From UBA11524 sp051883695 (GTDB lineage Bacteria > Bacillota > Clostridia > Christensenellales > Aristaeellaceae), in NCBI GenBank assembly GCA_051883695.1, contig JBJEUF010000034.1, positions 1 to 64,000 on the forward strand: 64,000 bases of DNA. Direction: 5' to 3'. Each line of letters starts with the position of its first letter. Position 1 is the first letter of the stretch. Under the pieces are notes generated by a model. That model did not search any database and was not told where the DNA came from. It saw only the letters and a program-made list of their open reading frames with translations. Below, one piece after another: positions 1 through 11,027 of this stretch. A program made the position numbers and the translations under genes.

Positions 1-201
1 ATGGGGTTGGTGGGGGCGTGATTTTTGTGGGCGGTTGCGGAGGGGACCCTACATAATGACCCTGACTATGGGGTTCTTTGTCATGGCATAAGATTCACAT
101 CGGCTGCAAAATGCCCCGATAGGCCATCGCGGAGGCTGTGGATTGCCGTGAAGAGGGCGCCTGCGCAGGGATGTCCCTGGCACAAGGAGGTTGAAGCAAC
201 C
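1..201. other. Upstream intergenic segment, no gene recognised
   Basis: No convincing coding region, RNA gene or strong promoter is visible here. An open frame runs through this stretch into the Asp23 gene, but its translation does not resemble the family, and a proper AAGGAGG ribosome binding site lies only just before the ATG at 202. In related genomes rpmB often lies in front of this gene; it is not present in this window. Confidence 0.5.
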
Positions 202-552
202 ATGGAGTGCAAGATCAAGAACGATATCGGAACGATCTTCATCACCGAGGATGTGATGATGAAGGTCGTGGGTTATGCGGCGCTGGAGTGCTACGGCATT
301 GTCGCCATGTCCTCCAAGCGGGCAAAGGACGGCATTGTGGAGTGGCTTGGCCGTGAGAATCTTTCCAAGGGCGTGCAGATTCGCAACGTGGGCGATATGC
401 TGGACGTGGATCTGTTCATCATTGTGGAGTACGGCATCTCCATCGCGGAGGTCTGCAAGACCATCGTGGATACCGTTCGCTACAAGCTGGAAAGCATGAC
501 CGGTGTGAAGGTGCGCAAGGTGAATATCTCGGTCGAGGGCATTCGTGTCTGA
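202..552 (+). CDS. Asp23/Gls24 family envelope stress protein (YloU-like)
   Basis: A 116-residue cytosolic protein of the Asp23/Gls24 family. Family features are the N-terminal segment around 'ITEDVMMKVVGYAALECYGI', the central 'LDVDLFIIVEYGISI' strand pattern and the C-terminal 'VRKVNISVEGI' motif. AAGGAGG at 184-190 fixes the ATG at 202; the open frame upstream is not family-like. In Firmicutes this small protein (YloU) is usually encoded directly before the DAK-domain fatty acid kinase subunit, as here, and members are tied to envelope stress and alkaline tolerance. The exact biochemical role is unknown. Confidence 0.9.
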   Translation: MECKIKNDIGTIFITEDVMMKVVGYAALECYGIVAMSSKRAKDGIVEWLGRENLSKGVQIRNVGDMLDVDLFIIVEYGISIAEVCKTIVDTVRYKLESMTGVKVRKVNISVEGIRV

Positions 553-640
553 CGGCCATCTGAGAATGCCTGTGCACGGATGATCCTGCGTCCAGAGAAG
601 GGTGCAGCCGGAACACGGGCCGAGAACGGAGGATCGACCT

Positions 641-2305
641 TTGATAATGCATAAAACAATCGACGGCCTTCTTCTGCGAGACATGGTCGTCGCAGGTTCT
701 GCTCTGCTGGAGAAGAACCGTGAAGCAGTGGATGCGCTGAACGTTTTCCCGGTTCCCGACGGCGATACCGGTACCAATATGTCCCTGACGATGCAGAGCG
801 CGACCCGCGAGGTCAACGCGCAGGAGTATCTGCGGGCGGACGAGGCGGCGGCAGCCATCTCAAAGGGTGCGCTCAAGGGCGCGCGCGGCAATTCCGGCGT
901 CATCACCTCCCAGCTGCTCCGCGGCTTTGCCACGGCTCTCAAGGGGGTGGACAAGATTACCCCCCTGCAGTTCGCAAAGGCGCTGAAGGCGGGTTCCGAC
1001 AAGGCCTACAAGGCGGTCATGAAGCCCAAGGAGGGCACCATCCTGACCGTTGCCCGCGTGGTGGCTGAGGATGCGCTGAAGTACGCCGAGGCGAATCCGG
1101 ACGATTACGACGGACTGATGAACGTCATGCTCACCAGCGGCGAAGCGATCCTCAAAAAGACGCCCGACATGCTGCCGCCGCTGAAGGCTGCAGGTGTGGT
1201 GGACTCGGGCGGACGCGGCCTGCTGCTGATCTACACCGGCTATGCGGCGGTGATGCGCGGCGAGGAGATTGCCGATCCTGCCGCCCTGCTCGCGGGGGAC
1301 AGCATGGTGACCGAGGAGGATATCCACGATCTCTCCGGCGCGATTCACAACATTTATTGCACCGAGTTCACCATCGTGAACTTCCGCGAGGACTGTGCCG
1401 AGGGCGACGTGGATTCCTTCCGCCGCCGCCTGAACCGCATCGGCGACCGCGTGCAGGTGACTGGCGACATGACGGAAACCAGGGTGCATGTGCACACCAA
1501 CAACCCCGGCAATGCCATCGAGTATGGCCTGGAGCTGGGCGAACTGGTGAACATCAAGATCGACAACATGCTGGACATGAAGCGCAAGCTGGAGGCGCCC
1601 GCCGAGGCGGAAAAGGCCGAAGCCCCTGCTGCGCCGGCTGAGCCCGCGAAGGAATTCGGCATGGTGGCCGTGTCCCTGGGCGAAGGATTTTCCAGCATCT
1701 TCCGCGATCTGACGGTGGATCATATCGTCGAGGGCGGTCAGACCATGAATCCCTCCGTGGACGATATCCTTAGCGCCATCAATGCCGTCAACGCCCGGTG
1801 CGTCTTTGTGTTCCCGAACAACGGCAACGTGATTTTCGCGGCCAATCAGGCGGCGGAGCTGGCGGAGAAGGAAGTGCATGTCATTCCCACGAAGAACGTG
1901 GCGATGGGCATCGCGGCGGCGGTTGCGTTCCAGGCGGACGTGAGCGGCGCGGAGAACGCGGAGCGCATGACCGAGGCCGCCAACCACGTCAAGACCGGAA
2001 CCGTCACCTATGCGGTGCGCGACAGCGAATACAACGGCGTGCAGATCAGGAAGGATGACATCATCGGAATGCACAACGGTCAGATCGAGTATTCCGGCCA
2101 TTCCGTGCATGACGTGGTGATGGAAATGATGAAGGCGATCGTGGACGAGGAGGCCGAGCTGATTACCGTGTATTACGGCGCGGACACCTCCAAAGAGGAT
2201 GCGGAGGCCATCACGGCGGAAATCGCGGAGTGCTATCCCGACTGCGATGTGGACTGCCTGATGGGCGGTCAGCCGCTGTACTATTACCTGATCTCTGTGG
2301 AGTAA
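641..2305 (+). CDS. fakA: Fatty acid kinase catalytic subunit FakA (DAK2 domain, YloV)
   Basis: ATP-dependent kinase subunit that phosphorylates fatty acids presented by a DegV/FakB protein, feeding exogenous acyl chains to phospholipid synthesis. The N-terminal DhaL/DAK2 domain carries the nucleotide and magnesium motif 'VPDGDTGTNM' near residue 40. An Ala/Pro/Glu-rich linker follows near residues 310-335, then a DegV-like C-terminal domain. The length of 554 residues is normal. GGAGG at 628-632 is spaced 8 nt from TTG 641 and 14 nt from ATG 647; either could be the start, and the difference is two residues. No fakB gene is in the window. It lies between yloU and recG as in Bacillus, but sdaAB/sdaAA are missing. 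Confidence 0.92.
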   Translation: MIMHKTIDGLLLRDMVVAGSALLEKNREAVDALNVFPVPDGDTGTNMSLTMQSATREVNAQEYLRADEAAAAISKGALKGARGNSGVITSQLLRGFATALKGVDKITPLQFAKALKAGSDKAYKAVMKPKEGTILTVARVVAEDALKYAEANPDDYDGLMNVMLTSGEAILKKTPDMLPPLKAAGVVDSGGRGLLLIYTGYAAVMRGEEIADPAALLAGDSMVTEEDIHDLSGAIHNIYCTEFTIVNFREDCAEGDVDSFRRRLNRIGDRVQVTGDMTETRVHVHTNNPGNAIEYGLELGELVNIKIDNMLDMKRKLEAPAEAEKAEAPAAPAEPAKEFGMVAVSLGEGFSSIFRDLTVDHIVEGGQTMNPSVDDILSAINAVNARCVFVFPNNGNVIFAANQAAELAEKEVHVIPTKNVAMGIAAAVAFQADVSGAENAERMTEAANHVKTGTVTYAVRDSEYNGVQIRKDDIIGMHNGQIEYSGHSVHDVVMEMMKAIVDEEAELITVYYGADTSKEDAEAITAEIAECYPDCDVDCLMGGQPLYYYLISVE

Positions 2306-2307
2306 AA

Positions 2308-4314
2308 ATGGAACTTTCATCCATGCGTGGCGTTGGCCCCGCACGATTGGAATCCCTTCGCGCAGTGGGCATTGTCTCATTGCGCGATTTGCTTTACTGC
2401 CTGCCCGTGCGCTATGAGGATCGGACGAAGATCACGCCCTGCGCCGAAGCGCGCGGTGGGGAAGCGCTGATCATGGGCGTGGTGGCGGAGCCGCCGAAGC
2501 TGAGCCGTTTCAATGGCATCGTGCGCGTGACGGCTTCCATTTCGGATGCGTCCGGAAAGCTGACGCTGGCGTGGTACAATCAGCCGTGGATGATGCAGCA
2601 GCTGCCCGTGGGGCAGAGCATCATGCTCTATGGCCGCGTCGGCCAGAGCCGCGGCAGGCCGGTGCTGCAAAATGCGCAGTTGGTGACGGAGCCGTCCATT
2701 CAGCCGGTCTATCGCGCCATCAAGGGAATACCCGCGAAGTCCTTCCGCACGATGATGGCGCAGGCGCTGGAGCAGATCGACGACTGCTGCCCGGAAACGC
2801 TGCCGAACGGGCTCAGGCTGCGCCACGGGCTGTGCGAGCTGAATTTCGCGCTGCGGGAGGCGCACTTTCCGGCAAATCTGGAGAATCTCAAAATGGCCCG
2901 TCGGCGGCTGGCCTTCGAGCAGATGCTGATGTATCAGGCCGCGCTGGGGCTGATGCGCGGGCACAGGGAGGACGGCATTCCGATGCCGCTGAAGGCGGAT
3001 GCTTCGGAAGCCTTCTGGCGCGGGATGCCCTTTCCGCCGACCGGCGCGCAGAAGCGCGTGCTGGAGGAAATCGCAGCCGATCTGACAAAGGACCGGGCGA
3101 TGAGCCGCCTTGTGCAGGGCGATGTGGGCTGCGGCAAAACCGCGCTGGCCTTCGGGGCCATCGCCATGGTGTGCCAGGCGGGATATCAGGCTGCGATGAT
3201 GGCGCCGACGGAGATACTGGCGCGGCAGCATTACGAATCGGCCCGGCAGACGCTGGAGCCGCTGGGCATCCGCTGCGGGCTGCTGATCGGCTCCATGCGC
3301 CCGAAGGCGAAGCGCGAAGCCCACGAAGCCTGTGCAAGCGGCCGGTGGGACGCGGTGTTCGGCACCCATGCGCTGATCAGCGAGGACGTGGCGTATCAGC
3401 GGCTGGGTCTGGTCATTACGGACGAGCAGCACCGTTTCGGGGTGCGTCAGCGCTCAACGCTGCAGGAAAAGGGCGCGCAGGACGCCAAAGCGCCGCACGT
3501 GCTGGTGATGTCCGCCACGCCGATTCCCCGGACGCTGGCGCTGATTCTCTACGGTGATCTGGATGTATCCGTGGTCGATGAGCTTCCGCCGGGCCGGACG
3601 CCCGTCAAGACCCGTGTCGTCCCGGACGAAAAGCGCGACGCCATGTATGGCTTTCTTCGCAGTGAGGTTGCAGGGGGACGGCAGGGCTATGTCGTCTGCC
3701 CGCTGGTGGAGGACAGCGAAACGCTGGAGGACGTCCGGAGCGCGCAGGCAACCTACGGGGAGCTCGTCCACGGTGTGCTCCATGGCTTGCGGGTCGGGCT
3801 GACCTGGGGCGCTCAGCCACCGGAGGAAAAGGCGAAGGTGCTGGCGGATTTCGCGGCAGGGGAGCTGGATGTGCTTGTGTCGACCACGGTGATCGAGGTG
3901 GGCGTGAACGTGCCGAACGCCAGCGTGATGATTATCGAAAACGCCGAGCGCTACGGTTTGAGCCAGCTGCACCAGCTGCGCGGACGCGTGGGACGCGGAA
4001 GCGCGGAAAGCTGGTGCTTCCTGCTGGCCAATGAGAACGAGCGGCTGCGCATCCTGACCCAGACGAACGACGGCTTCCTTGTTGCCCGGAAGGACTTGGA
4101 GCTTCGGGGCCCGGGCGATCTGATGGGAACGCGGCAGTCCGGCGAGATGATCGCGGGCTTTCTGCTGGACGGCGATGTGAAGCTGCTGGAGGAAGCCGCG
4201 AACTGCATGAAGCGCCTGCGGGAGGACGCCCGTCTGCAATCTGAGCGCAGCGCGGTTGAGACGACCGCCCTGGCGCAGTATGGCGAAAGGCTGGCGCAGG
4301 TGGCGCTGAATTGA
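2308..4314 (+). CDS. recG: ATP-dependent DNA helicase RecG
   Basis: Superfamily 2 helicase that remodels stalled replication forks and Holliday junctions. The N-terminal wedge/OB region begins with the helix-hairpin-like 'MRGVGPARLESL'. Helicase motifs follow in order: Walker A 'GDVGCGKTALA', the DEQH box in 'VITDEQHRFG', 'VMSATPIPRTLAL', and motif VI 'QLHQLRGRVGRG'. The 668 residues are close to the usual 670-690. The ATG at 2308 is only 2 nt after the fakA stop, implying translational coupling; the open frame extends into fakA but that part is not RecG-like. It forms one transcription unit with fakA and probably with ppk1 15 nt downstream. Confidence 0.96.
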   Translation: MELSSMRGVGPARLESLRAVGIVSLRDLLYCLPVRYEDRTKITPCAEARGGEALIMGVVAEPPKLSRFNGIVRVTASISDASGKLTLAWYNQPWMMQQLPVGQSIMLYGRVGQSRGRPVLQNAQLVTEPSIQPVYRAIKGIPAKSFRTMMAQALEQIDDCCPETLPNGLRLRHGLCELNFALREAHFPANLENLKMARRRLAFEQMLMYQAALGLMRGHREDGIPMPLKADASEAFWRGMPFPPTGAQKRVLEEIAADLTKDRAMSRLVQGDVGCGKTALAFGAIAMVCQAGYQAAMMAPTEILARQHYESARQTLEPLGIRCGLLIGSMRPKAKREAHEACASGRWDAVFGTHALISEDVAYQRLGLVITDEQHRFGVRQRSTLQEKGAQDAKAPHVLVMSATPIPRTLALILYGDLDVSVVDELPPGRTPVKTRVVPDEKRDAMYGFLRSEVAGGRQGYVVCPLVEDSETLEDVRSAQATYGELVHGVLHGLRVGLTWGAQPPEEKAKVLADFAAGELDVLVSTTVIEVGVNVPNASVMIIENAERYGLSQLHQLRGRVGRGSAESWCFLLANENERLRILTQTNDGFLVARKDLELRGPGDLMGTRQSGEMIAGFLLDGDVKLLEEAANCMKRLREDARLQSERSAVETTALAQYGERLAQVALN

Positions 4315-4329
4315 AAGGAAGGAAGACAT

Positions 4330-6390
4330 ATGGACGAGACCCTGACCTGTCTTGAAAACCGCGAGTTGAGCTGGCTGCGCTTCAACGAGCGGGTGCTGGA
4401 GGAAGCCGAGGACGAGCGCGTGCCGCTTTGCGAGCGATTGTCCTTTCTCTCGATTTTCCAGAGCAATCTGGACGAGTTCTTCATGGTGCGCATCGGCAGC
4501 CTGCATGACCAGATGCTGCTGGACAAGGAAGCCCGGGAGAACAAGACGCACATGACGCCCGGCGAGCAGCTGGAGGCGGCGCTTGGCAGAATCCGGGAGC
4601 TTTGCCACCGGCGGGACAAGGCCTACGCGGCGCTGCTGGACAGGCTGAAGGAGCAGGGCATCAGCATCGTGGATTTCCGCTCCATCAGCAAGGAATCCGA
4701 GCAGTATCTGGGCGAAATGTTCCGCAGGGACTTCCTGCCGCTGCTGAGCACCTACATCGTCGGCAAGAAGCAGAGCTTCCCGTTCCTGAAGAACAAGGAC
4801 ATCTATGCCGTTGCGGTGCTGAACACAAAGACCGAGAAGAAGCAGAAGATCGGCATCGTTCCCTGTGGCTCGGGCGTTTTCCCGCGGCTGATTTCCATCC
4901 CGGAGCGCACCGGCTGCTACATGCTGGCGGAGGAGCTGATCCTGCATTACCTGCCGCTGATGTTCCCGGGATACCGCGTTGTGTCCAAGACGCTGGCCCG
5001 CATCACCAGAAGCGCGGATATCGACGCGGACGCTGTCTACGACGAGGATCTGAACTACCGCGACCACATGGCCGAGGTGGTCCGCCTGCGCCAGAAGCTG
5101 TGCCCGGTCAGGCTGGAATTGTCCCGCGCCATCGACGAGGATATCATCCAGCGCCTGTGCGGCCAGCTCAAGCTCAGCCTGGACCGCGTGTATGAATACG
5201 ACGCGCCCATGGATGTGAGCTTCCTTTTCGGCATCGAGGACACGCTGCGCAGCCACGCGGAGCTGTTCTATGCGCCGCGCCATCCGCAGAAATCGCCGGA
5301 TATCGACGAGGACAAGCCCATCATGGATCAGATTGCCGCAAAGGACGTGCTGCTGCATTATCCCTATCAGAGCATCCGCCCCTTCCTGACCATGCTGACG
5401 CAGGCGGCGCGCGACCCGAAGGTCGTATCCATCCGCATGACGCTCTATCGCCTGGCCCGGGATTCCAAGGTGGTGGAGGCGCTGGTCGAGGCGGCGGAGA
5501 ACGGCAAGCAGGTGGATGTGCTTGTCGAGTTGAAGGCGCGCTTTGACGAGGAGAACAATATCGAGTGGAGCCGCCGGCTGGAGCGGGCCGGCTGCCATGT
5601 CATCTACGGCATCGAGCGGCTGAAGGTGCATTCCAAGCTCTGCCTGATTACGCGCCGGACGGAGGATGGCGTGCAGTATATCACGCAGATCGGAACGGGC
5701 AATTACAATGAAAAGACGGCAAGGCTCTACACCGATCTGACGTATATCACAGCGCGTCCGGAGATCGGCGAGGATGCGCGGCAGGTGTTTGAAGCGCTGA
5801 TGCTGGGCGAGACGGTGGATCACATGCAGACGCTGCTGGTCGCACCGCACTGCCTGCAGGACAAGCTGATCGACATGATTGACGGGCAGATCGAACGGGC
5901 CAGAAAGGGCGAGGGCGGTCTGATCCGGCTGAAGATGAACAGCCTGACGGACAAGACGCTGATCGACAAGCTGATCGAAGCCAGCCGTGCCGGCGTGAAG
6001 ATCGACATGATCGTGCGCGGCATCTGCTGTCTGCGCGGCGGCGTGCCGGGAGAGACGGAGAACATCCGCATCATCAGCGTCGTGGGGCGGTTCCTTGAGC
6101 ACAGCCGCATCTATATCTTCGGTGAGGGCGAGGAAGCGCGTCACTTCATTGCTTCTGCCGACTGGATGACCCGCAACACCCTGCGCCGTGTGGAGGTCGC
6201 CACGCCCATCCTTGACGAGGATGTCAAGGCGCGCATTGAGCGTATATTCGATGTGATCTGGCGGGATAATGTGCAGGCCAGGGAACAGCAGCCGGATGGT
6301 TCCTACAAGCGTCGCTATCCGGGCGAACAGCCGGCGCTCAGCAGCCAGAACTGGCTCTATGACGAGGCGTACCGCATGGCCGGGAAATAA
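4330..6390 (+). CDS. ppk1: Polyphosphate kinase 1
   Basis: Reversible synthesis of long-chain polyphosphate from ATP. At 686 residues it is the normal size and has the N-terminal signature 'ENRELSWLRFNERVLEEA'. Two phospholipase-D-like C-terminal domains carry the conserved histidines: H434 in 'LKVHSKLCLI', the expected autophosphorylated residue, and H591 in 'FLEHSRIYIFG'. A GGAAGGAAG ribosome binding site precedes the ATG. It is last in the yloU-fakA-recG-ppk1 run and is followed by a hairpin-rich block. No exopolyphosphatase gene is adjacent. Confidence 0.96.
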   Translation: MDETLTCLENRELSWLRFNERVLEEAEDERVPLCERLSFLSIFQSNLDEFFMVRIGSLHDQMLLDKEARENKTHMTPGEQLEAALGRIRELCHRRDKAYAALLDRLKEQGISIVDFRSISKESEQYLGEMFRRDFLPLLSTYIVGKKQSFPFLKNKDIYAVAVLNTKTEKKQKIGIVPCGSGVFPRLISIPERTGCYMLAEELILHYLPLMFPGYRVVSKTLARITRSADIDADAVYDEDLNYRDHMAEVVRLRQKLCPVRLELSRAIDEDIIQRLCGQLKLSLDRVYEYDAPMDVSFLFGIEDTLRSHAELFYAPRHPQKSPDIDEDKPIMDQIAAKDVLLHYPYQSIRPFLTMLTQAARDPKVVSIRMTLYRLARDSKVVEALVEAAENGKQVDVLVELKARFDEENNIEWSRRLERAGCHVIYGIERLKVHSKLCLITRRTEDGVQYITQIGTGNYNEKTARLYTDLTYITARPEIGEDARQVFEALMLGETVDHMQTLLVAPHCLQDKLIDMIDGQIERARKGEGGLIRLKMNSLTDKTLIDKLIEASRAGVKIDMIVRGICCLRGGVPGETENIRIISVVGRFLEHSRIYIFGEGEEARHFIASADWMTRNTLRRVEVATPILDEDVKARIERIFDVIWRDNVQAREQQPDGSYKRRYPGEQPALSSQNWLYDEAYRMAGK

Positions 6391-6396
6391 AGGAAG

Positions 6397-6685
6397 GCCG
6401 CCTGTACAGCGGATGCAAACTGTACGGGCGGCTCAGACTGTCAAGAAAACCCAGGGAGGTGTCGGAGGGCCCGCAGGCCCTCTGACTGGATTCGTATCGA
6501 CCGGCTTTGCCGGTCGGGCGGGGCGTTTCCGGCTTTGCCGGAAACTTTCCTTACACGGAGGAACGGCCGTCAGGGCTGCTTGCAGCCCTGACAGTGACGG
6601 AGTGCAATTTCTCGAAAAAGTGCCTTAAGCACTTTTTCGAAACGCTGAGCCGCCTGTACAGCGGATGCAAACTGTACGGGCGGCT
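6397..6685. repeat. Composite hairpin array bounded by two identical 37-bp inverted-repeat units
   Basis: Seven stem-loops are packed between ppk1 and hemW. The two outer units, 6397-6433 and 6649-6685, are identical over 37 bp, and each folds into a 13-bp stem with one mismatch or wobble. Between them are perfect hairpins at 6465-6482 (7-bp stem, CGCA loop), 6498-6516 (8-bp stem, TTT loop), 6525-6545 (9-bp stem, TTT loop), 6569-6592 (11-bp stem) and 6612-6640 (12-bp stem). The outer copies could act as terminators for the convergent genes; the inner five have no evident role. No protein is encoded. Confidence 0.8.
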
Positions 6686-6686
6686 T

Positions 6687-7820
6687 TCAGCTGTCCATGA
6701 GCTCCACGAGGATCGCGTTCTGAATGTCCATGCCGCGTCTGGTCAGACGCCAGCAGCCATCCGCGTGTTCGAGCAGCCCCTTTGCTGCAAGGGTGCGCAG
6801 CCTGTCGCCCCGGTAGGCTTCCAGCTCCATGCCATGCATCTGCCGGAAGGCTTCCTCCGATACGCCCTCCGTCATGCGCAATCCGAGCATCAGCGTCTCA
6901 AAGCGCCGATCCTCTGCGGAAAGGGCCAGCGATTCCCGCGCTGACCAGTGCTCCGTGCCGACCATGGCAAGGTAGGACGGAATATCCGCCGGATTCGCCG
7001 TGCGGCTCCAGCGCTCGCCCTGGATAAAGGAAGCGGCGGACGCGCCCACGCCGATGTACGGGGTCTGCCGCCAGTAGCCGATGTTGTGGCGGCATTCGTA
7101 TCCGGGCCGGGCAAAGTTGCTGATCTCATACTGACGGAAGCCCGCGCCCGCAAGGATGCCAAGGGCATCGTCGTACATCCGCCTTTCGGCATCCTCGTCG
7201 GGCAGGACAAGGCGTCCGCTGTCCAGATCGCGCTTGAGCGGCGTGCCGTCCTCCGGAATCAGGCCATAGCAGGACAGATGCTCCGGCGCCAGTTCAAGGG
7301 CCGCGTGCAGCGTGTCGCGCCACATCTGCGGCGTCTGCCCCGGCAGACCGAACATCAGGTCGAGATTCAGATTGCAGATACCGGCTTTGCGGGCAAGGGC
7401 GGCGGAAGCCTTCACATCCTCGAAGGTGTGAATGCGGCCCAGGGTGCGGAGCAGCTCCGGCTGCGTGGCCTGCATCCCCAGCGACAGCCGGTTGACGCCG
7501 CCATCAAGCGCGGTATCGAGCCAGGCGGGTGTGAGCGTCCCCGGATTGGCTTCGCTGGTGAACTCACCGATGTGTCCGCCTTGGGTAACGGCTTTCACAC
7601 CGTCCAGCAGACGGCGCAGCAGATCGGGCGGCAGCAGGGAAGGCGTACCGCCGCCGATGAACGCCGTGTCAAAGGCTGCGCCGTCAGGAGCTGCGCAGCG
7701 CAGCTCCGTCAGCAGCGCGCCGACATAGGCGGGCATGGTGGACTCCATGCATGGATAGGACGCAAAATCACAGTATCTGCATTTTTGCCTGCAATAGGGG
7801 ATGTGGATATACAGCTCCAT
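6687..7820 (-). CDS. hemW: HemW-like radical SAM protein (coproporphyrinogen oxidase-like / heme chaperone)
   Basis: A 377-residue radical SAM protein. The 4Fe-4S cluster motif is at the N-terminus (C10, C14, C17 in 'PYCRQKCRYCDF'), followed by 'FIGGGTPSLL', the SAM-binding GGTP segment, and a HemN-type C-terminal domain. HemW proteins are heme-binding chaperones often misannotated as oxygen-independent coproporphyrinogen III oxidase; true HemN has a longer N-terminus with an extra cysteine. In many Firmicutes hemW follows lepA in one operon; here they are on the same strand, but the SLOG protein gene and an opposing DUF1622 gene lie between them. The stop abuts the hairpin array. Confidence 0.88.
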   Translation of the reverse strand: MELYIHIPYCRQKCRYCDFASYPCMESTMPAYVGALLTELRCAAPDGAAFDTAFIGGGTPSLLPPDLLRRLLDGVKAVTQGGHIGEFTSEANPGTLTPAWLDTALDGGVNRLSLGMQATQPELLRTLGRIHTFEDVKASAALARKAGICNLNLDLMFGLPGQTPQMWRDTLHAALELAPEHLSCYGLIPEDGTPLKRDLDSGRLVLPDEDAERRMYDDALGILAGAGFRQYEISNFARPGYECRHNIGYWRQTPYIGVGASAASFIQGERWSRTANPADIPSYLAMVGTEHWSARESLALSAEDRRFETLMLGLRMTEGVSEEAFRQMHGMELEAYRGDRLRTLAAKGLLEHADGCWRLTRRGMDIQNAILVELMDS

Positions 7821-7840
7821 AATTCACCGCAAATCAGGGG

Positions 7841-7869
7841 TAGTCAGATAACGAAAAATGGTGTACAAT
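7841..7869 (+). promoter_or_regulatory. Putative sigma-A promoter for the DUF1622 gene
   Basis: TAGTCA at 7841-7846 and TACAAT at 7864-7869 are separated by 17 bp and lie about 45 bp before the DUF1622 start. The -35 is weak (4 of 6). Confidence 0.45.
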
Positions 7870-7915
7870 AAGGGCATCAAGGCGTCGATCGGGCGCTATG
7901 CGACGGAGGAAAAAC

Positions 7916-8326
7916 ATGGAGGAGATCATCACTTTGCTCAACGGATTCGTTCATACCATCGCGGAAATCGGCATCGTCGTCACCGAGGTGATCGGCATCT
8001 CGATTCTGATCATCACCGCCGTGAAATGCTTTGTCAAGTATTTCAAACGCGATGAACGCATCCGTCTGGAGCTGGCGCAGGGCATCGCGCTGGCGCTGGA
8101 ATTCAAGCTCGGCGGCGAGGTGCTGCATACCGTCATCGCCCGGGAGTGGGCCGATCTGCTGATTCTTGGCGGCATCATCGCGCTGCGCGGCGTGCTGACG
8201 CTGCTGCTCCACTGGGAGATCAAGATCGAGGAGGACAAGGAAAAGCTCGTGATGCTCGACCAGCAGAACGATATGATGGCAGCGAAGCTGGCGAAGGCGA
8301 AGGCCGATGAAGAGGAAGCGCAGTGA
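7916..8326 (+). CDS. DUF1622 family small membrane protein
   Basis: A 136-residue protein of the DUF1622 family, function unknown. It has a hydrophobic N-terminal helix (about residues 5-35, 'IAEIGIVVTEVIGISILII'), a family-typical amphipathic centre 'LAQGIALALEFKLGGEVL', a second membrane helix ('LLILGGIIALRGVLTLLLHWEI') and a charged coiled-coil-like tail. GGAGGA at 7905-7910 selects ATG 7916; an in-frame ATG at 7898 lacks a site. It converges on the next gene with the two stop codons directly abutting (8326/8327), leaving no room for a separate terminator. Confidence 0.82.
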   Translation: MEEIITLLNGFVHTIAEIGIVVTEVIGISILIITAVKCFVKYFKRDERIRLELAQGIALALEFKLGGEVLHTVIAREWADLLILGGIIALRGVLTLLLHWEIKIEEDKEKLVMLDQQNDMMAAKLAKAKADEEEAQ

Positions 8327-8965
8327 TCACCCGCCGCTTCTGACATAGGCATCGCAGACGTCGGGCATGGCGAGGTTCAGCACCGGGCAGTTCACCTGCA
8401 TCGCATAGGCGACGGTGGACATGGTGCCGCCGCGCATATGGGTCAGGTAACACAGGCACAGGCTGCTGTGATCGACCATGAAGCGGTTGCGCACCTGCAT
8501 ACAGCCGACATAATACTGTGCCGAGAGCACATGGGTCGTGTCCGCGTGGTAGAGCATCCGCTCATAGCGGGCGCAGTCGGAATCCTTCCAGCGTTCCGAC
8601 TGGGTGGCGCAGGGAATGGCCAGACGCAGATTGGCGTCGGGATGGCGCTCCTTGAGCGCGATCACCCGCTCCGCGGCCAGCACATCGAAGCCGACCGCCG
8701 CGCCGCTGATGAAATCGCGGTAACCGCGCTGATACAGCGCCTCCAGAAGGGTGTCCAGACGATCCGTGAGCCTTGCGGATTCGTCCCTTGGAATCGCGCG
8801 GTGCCCGGTGAAGCAGACGGTCAGGTCCTTCCGGCCGCGAAGCTGGGAATCGAATACCCTCTCGACCATTTCACGGGAAATGAAGGACAGCGGCTGACGC
8901 AGGGTGTCAGCCGCTTTTCCTGTATAGCGGGATGCGCGGGGGGCACAGAGCTTGTACGTGCGCAT
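8327..8965 (-). CDS. SLOG family protein (DUF1273/YpsA-like)
   Basis: A 212-residue Rossmann-like protein of the SLOG superfamily, which includes YpsA and the DprA fold. Visible features are 'TVCFTGHRAIP' near the start of the domain, 'FISGAAVGFDVLAAERVI', an 'AIPCATQSERW' segment and a C-terminal 'VDHSSLCLCYL' strand. SLOG proteins are thought to bind nucleotide-related ligands; YpsA affects cell division in Bacillus, but no reaction is established. The start at 8965 has an upstream GGAGGAAT. It lies 17 nt after the lepA stop, so it is probably cotranscribed with lepA. Confidence 0.8.
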   Translation of the reverse strand: MRTYKLCAPRASRYTGKAADTLRQPLSFISREMVERVFDSQLRGRKDLTVCFTGHRAIPRDESARLTDRLDTLLEALYQRGYRDFISGAAVGFDVLAAERVIALKERHPDANLRLAIPCATQSERWKDSDCARYERMLYHADTTHVLSAQYYVGCMQVRNRFMVDHSSLCLCYLTHMRGGTMSTVAYAMQVNCPVLNLAMPDVCDAYVRSGG

Positions 8966-8982
8966 GAATTCCTCCGTGGCGG

Positions 8983-10788
<1,806 letters not shown>

Positions 10789-10831
10789 AGTCGTAGCCTC
10801 CGTTCAGAATAGGCATATCAATACAGATTGT

Positions 10832-10860
10832 ATTGTACCTGATTTTCCGGAAGATTGCAA
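10832..10860 (-). promoter_or_regulatory. Sigma-A type promoter for lepA
   Basis: On the minus strand TTGCAA (10860-10855) and TACAAT (10837-10832) are spaced by exactly 17 bp and point to lepA. Confidence 0.7.
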
Positions 10861-10942
10861 GCATAACAATCATTGCCGCACCCGAAATCAGCCGTTCTGC
10901 GGCAGCCGTGACGGAAATGATACATTTTTGTCCTTTTGTGTA

Positions 10943-10971
10943 TTCCAAAATGACGTGAAATCTGTTATAAT
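10943..10971 (+). promoter_or_regulatory. Promoter with extended -10 for the secreted flavoprotein gene
   Basis: TATAAT at 10966-10971 is preceded by TG one base upstream (extended -10). The -35 at 10943-10948 (TTCCAA) is poor. It lies about 57 bp before the start codon. Confidence 0.55.
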
Positions 10972-11027
10972 CATATCAACGCGGTTACACAGAAGAACCG
11001 TGAAACAAAGAAAGGGGATACCAGAAT

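Noticed and set aside
860..2380. 506-codon minus-strand open frame over fakA
   Set aside because: Antisense shadow of fakA; no domain resemblance, His-rich composition.
3454..6144. 896-codon minus-strand open frame across recG and ppk1
   Set aside because: It is antisense to two well-recognised genes, rich in His/Arg/Leu/Gln, with no ribosome site or family resemblance. GC-rich codon usage produces such shadows.
6507..6944. Plus-strand frame through the hairpin array into hemW
   Set aside because: Reads through stem-loops and antisense to hemW; no coding features.
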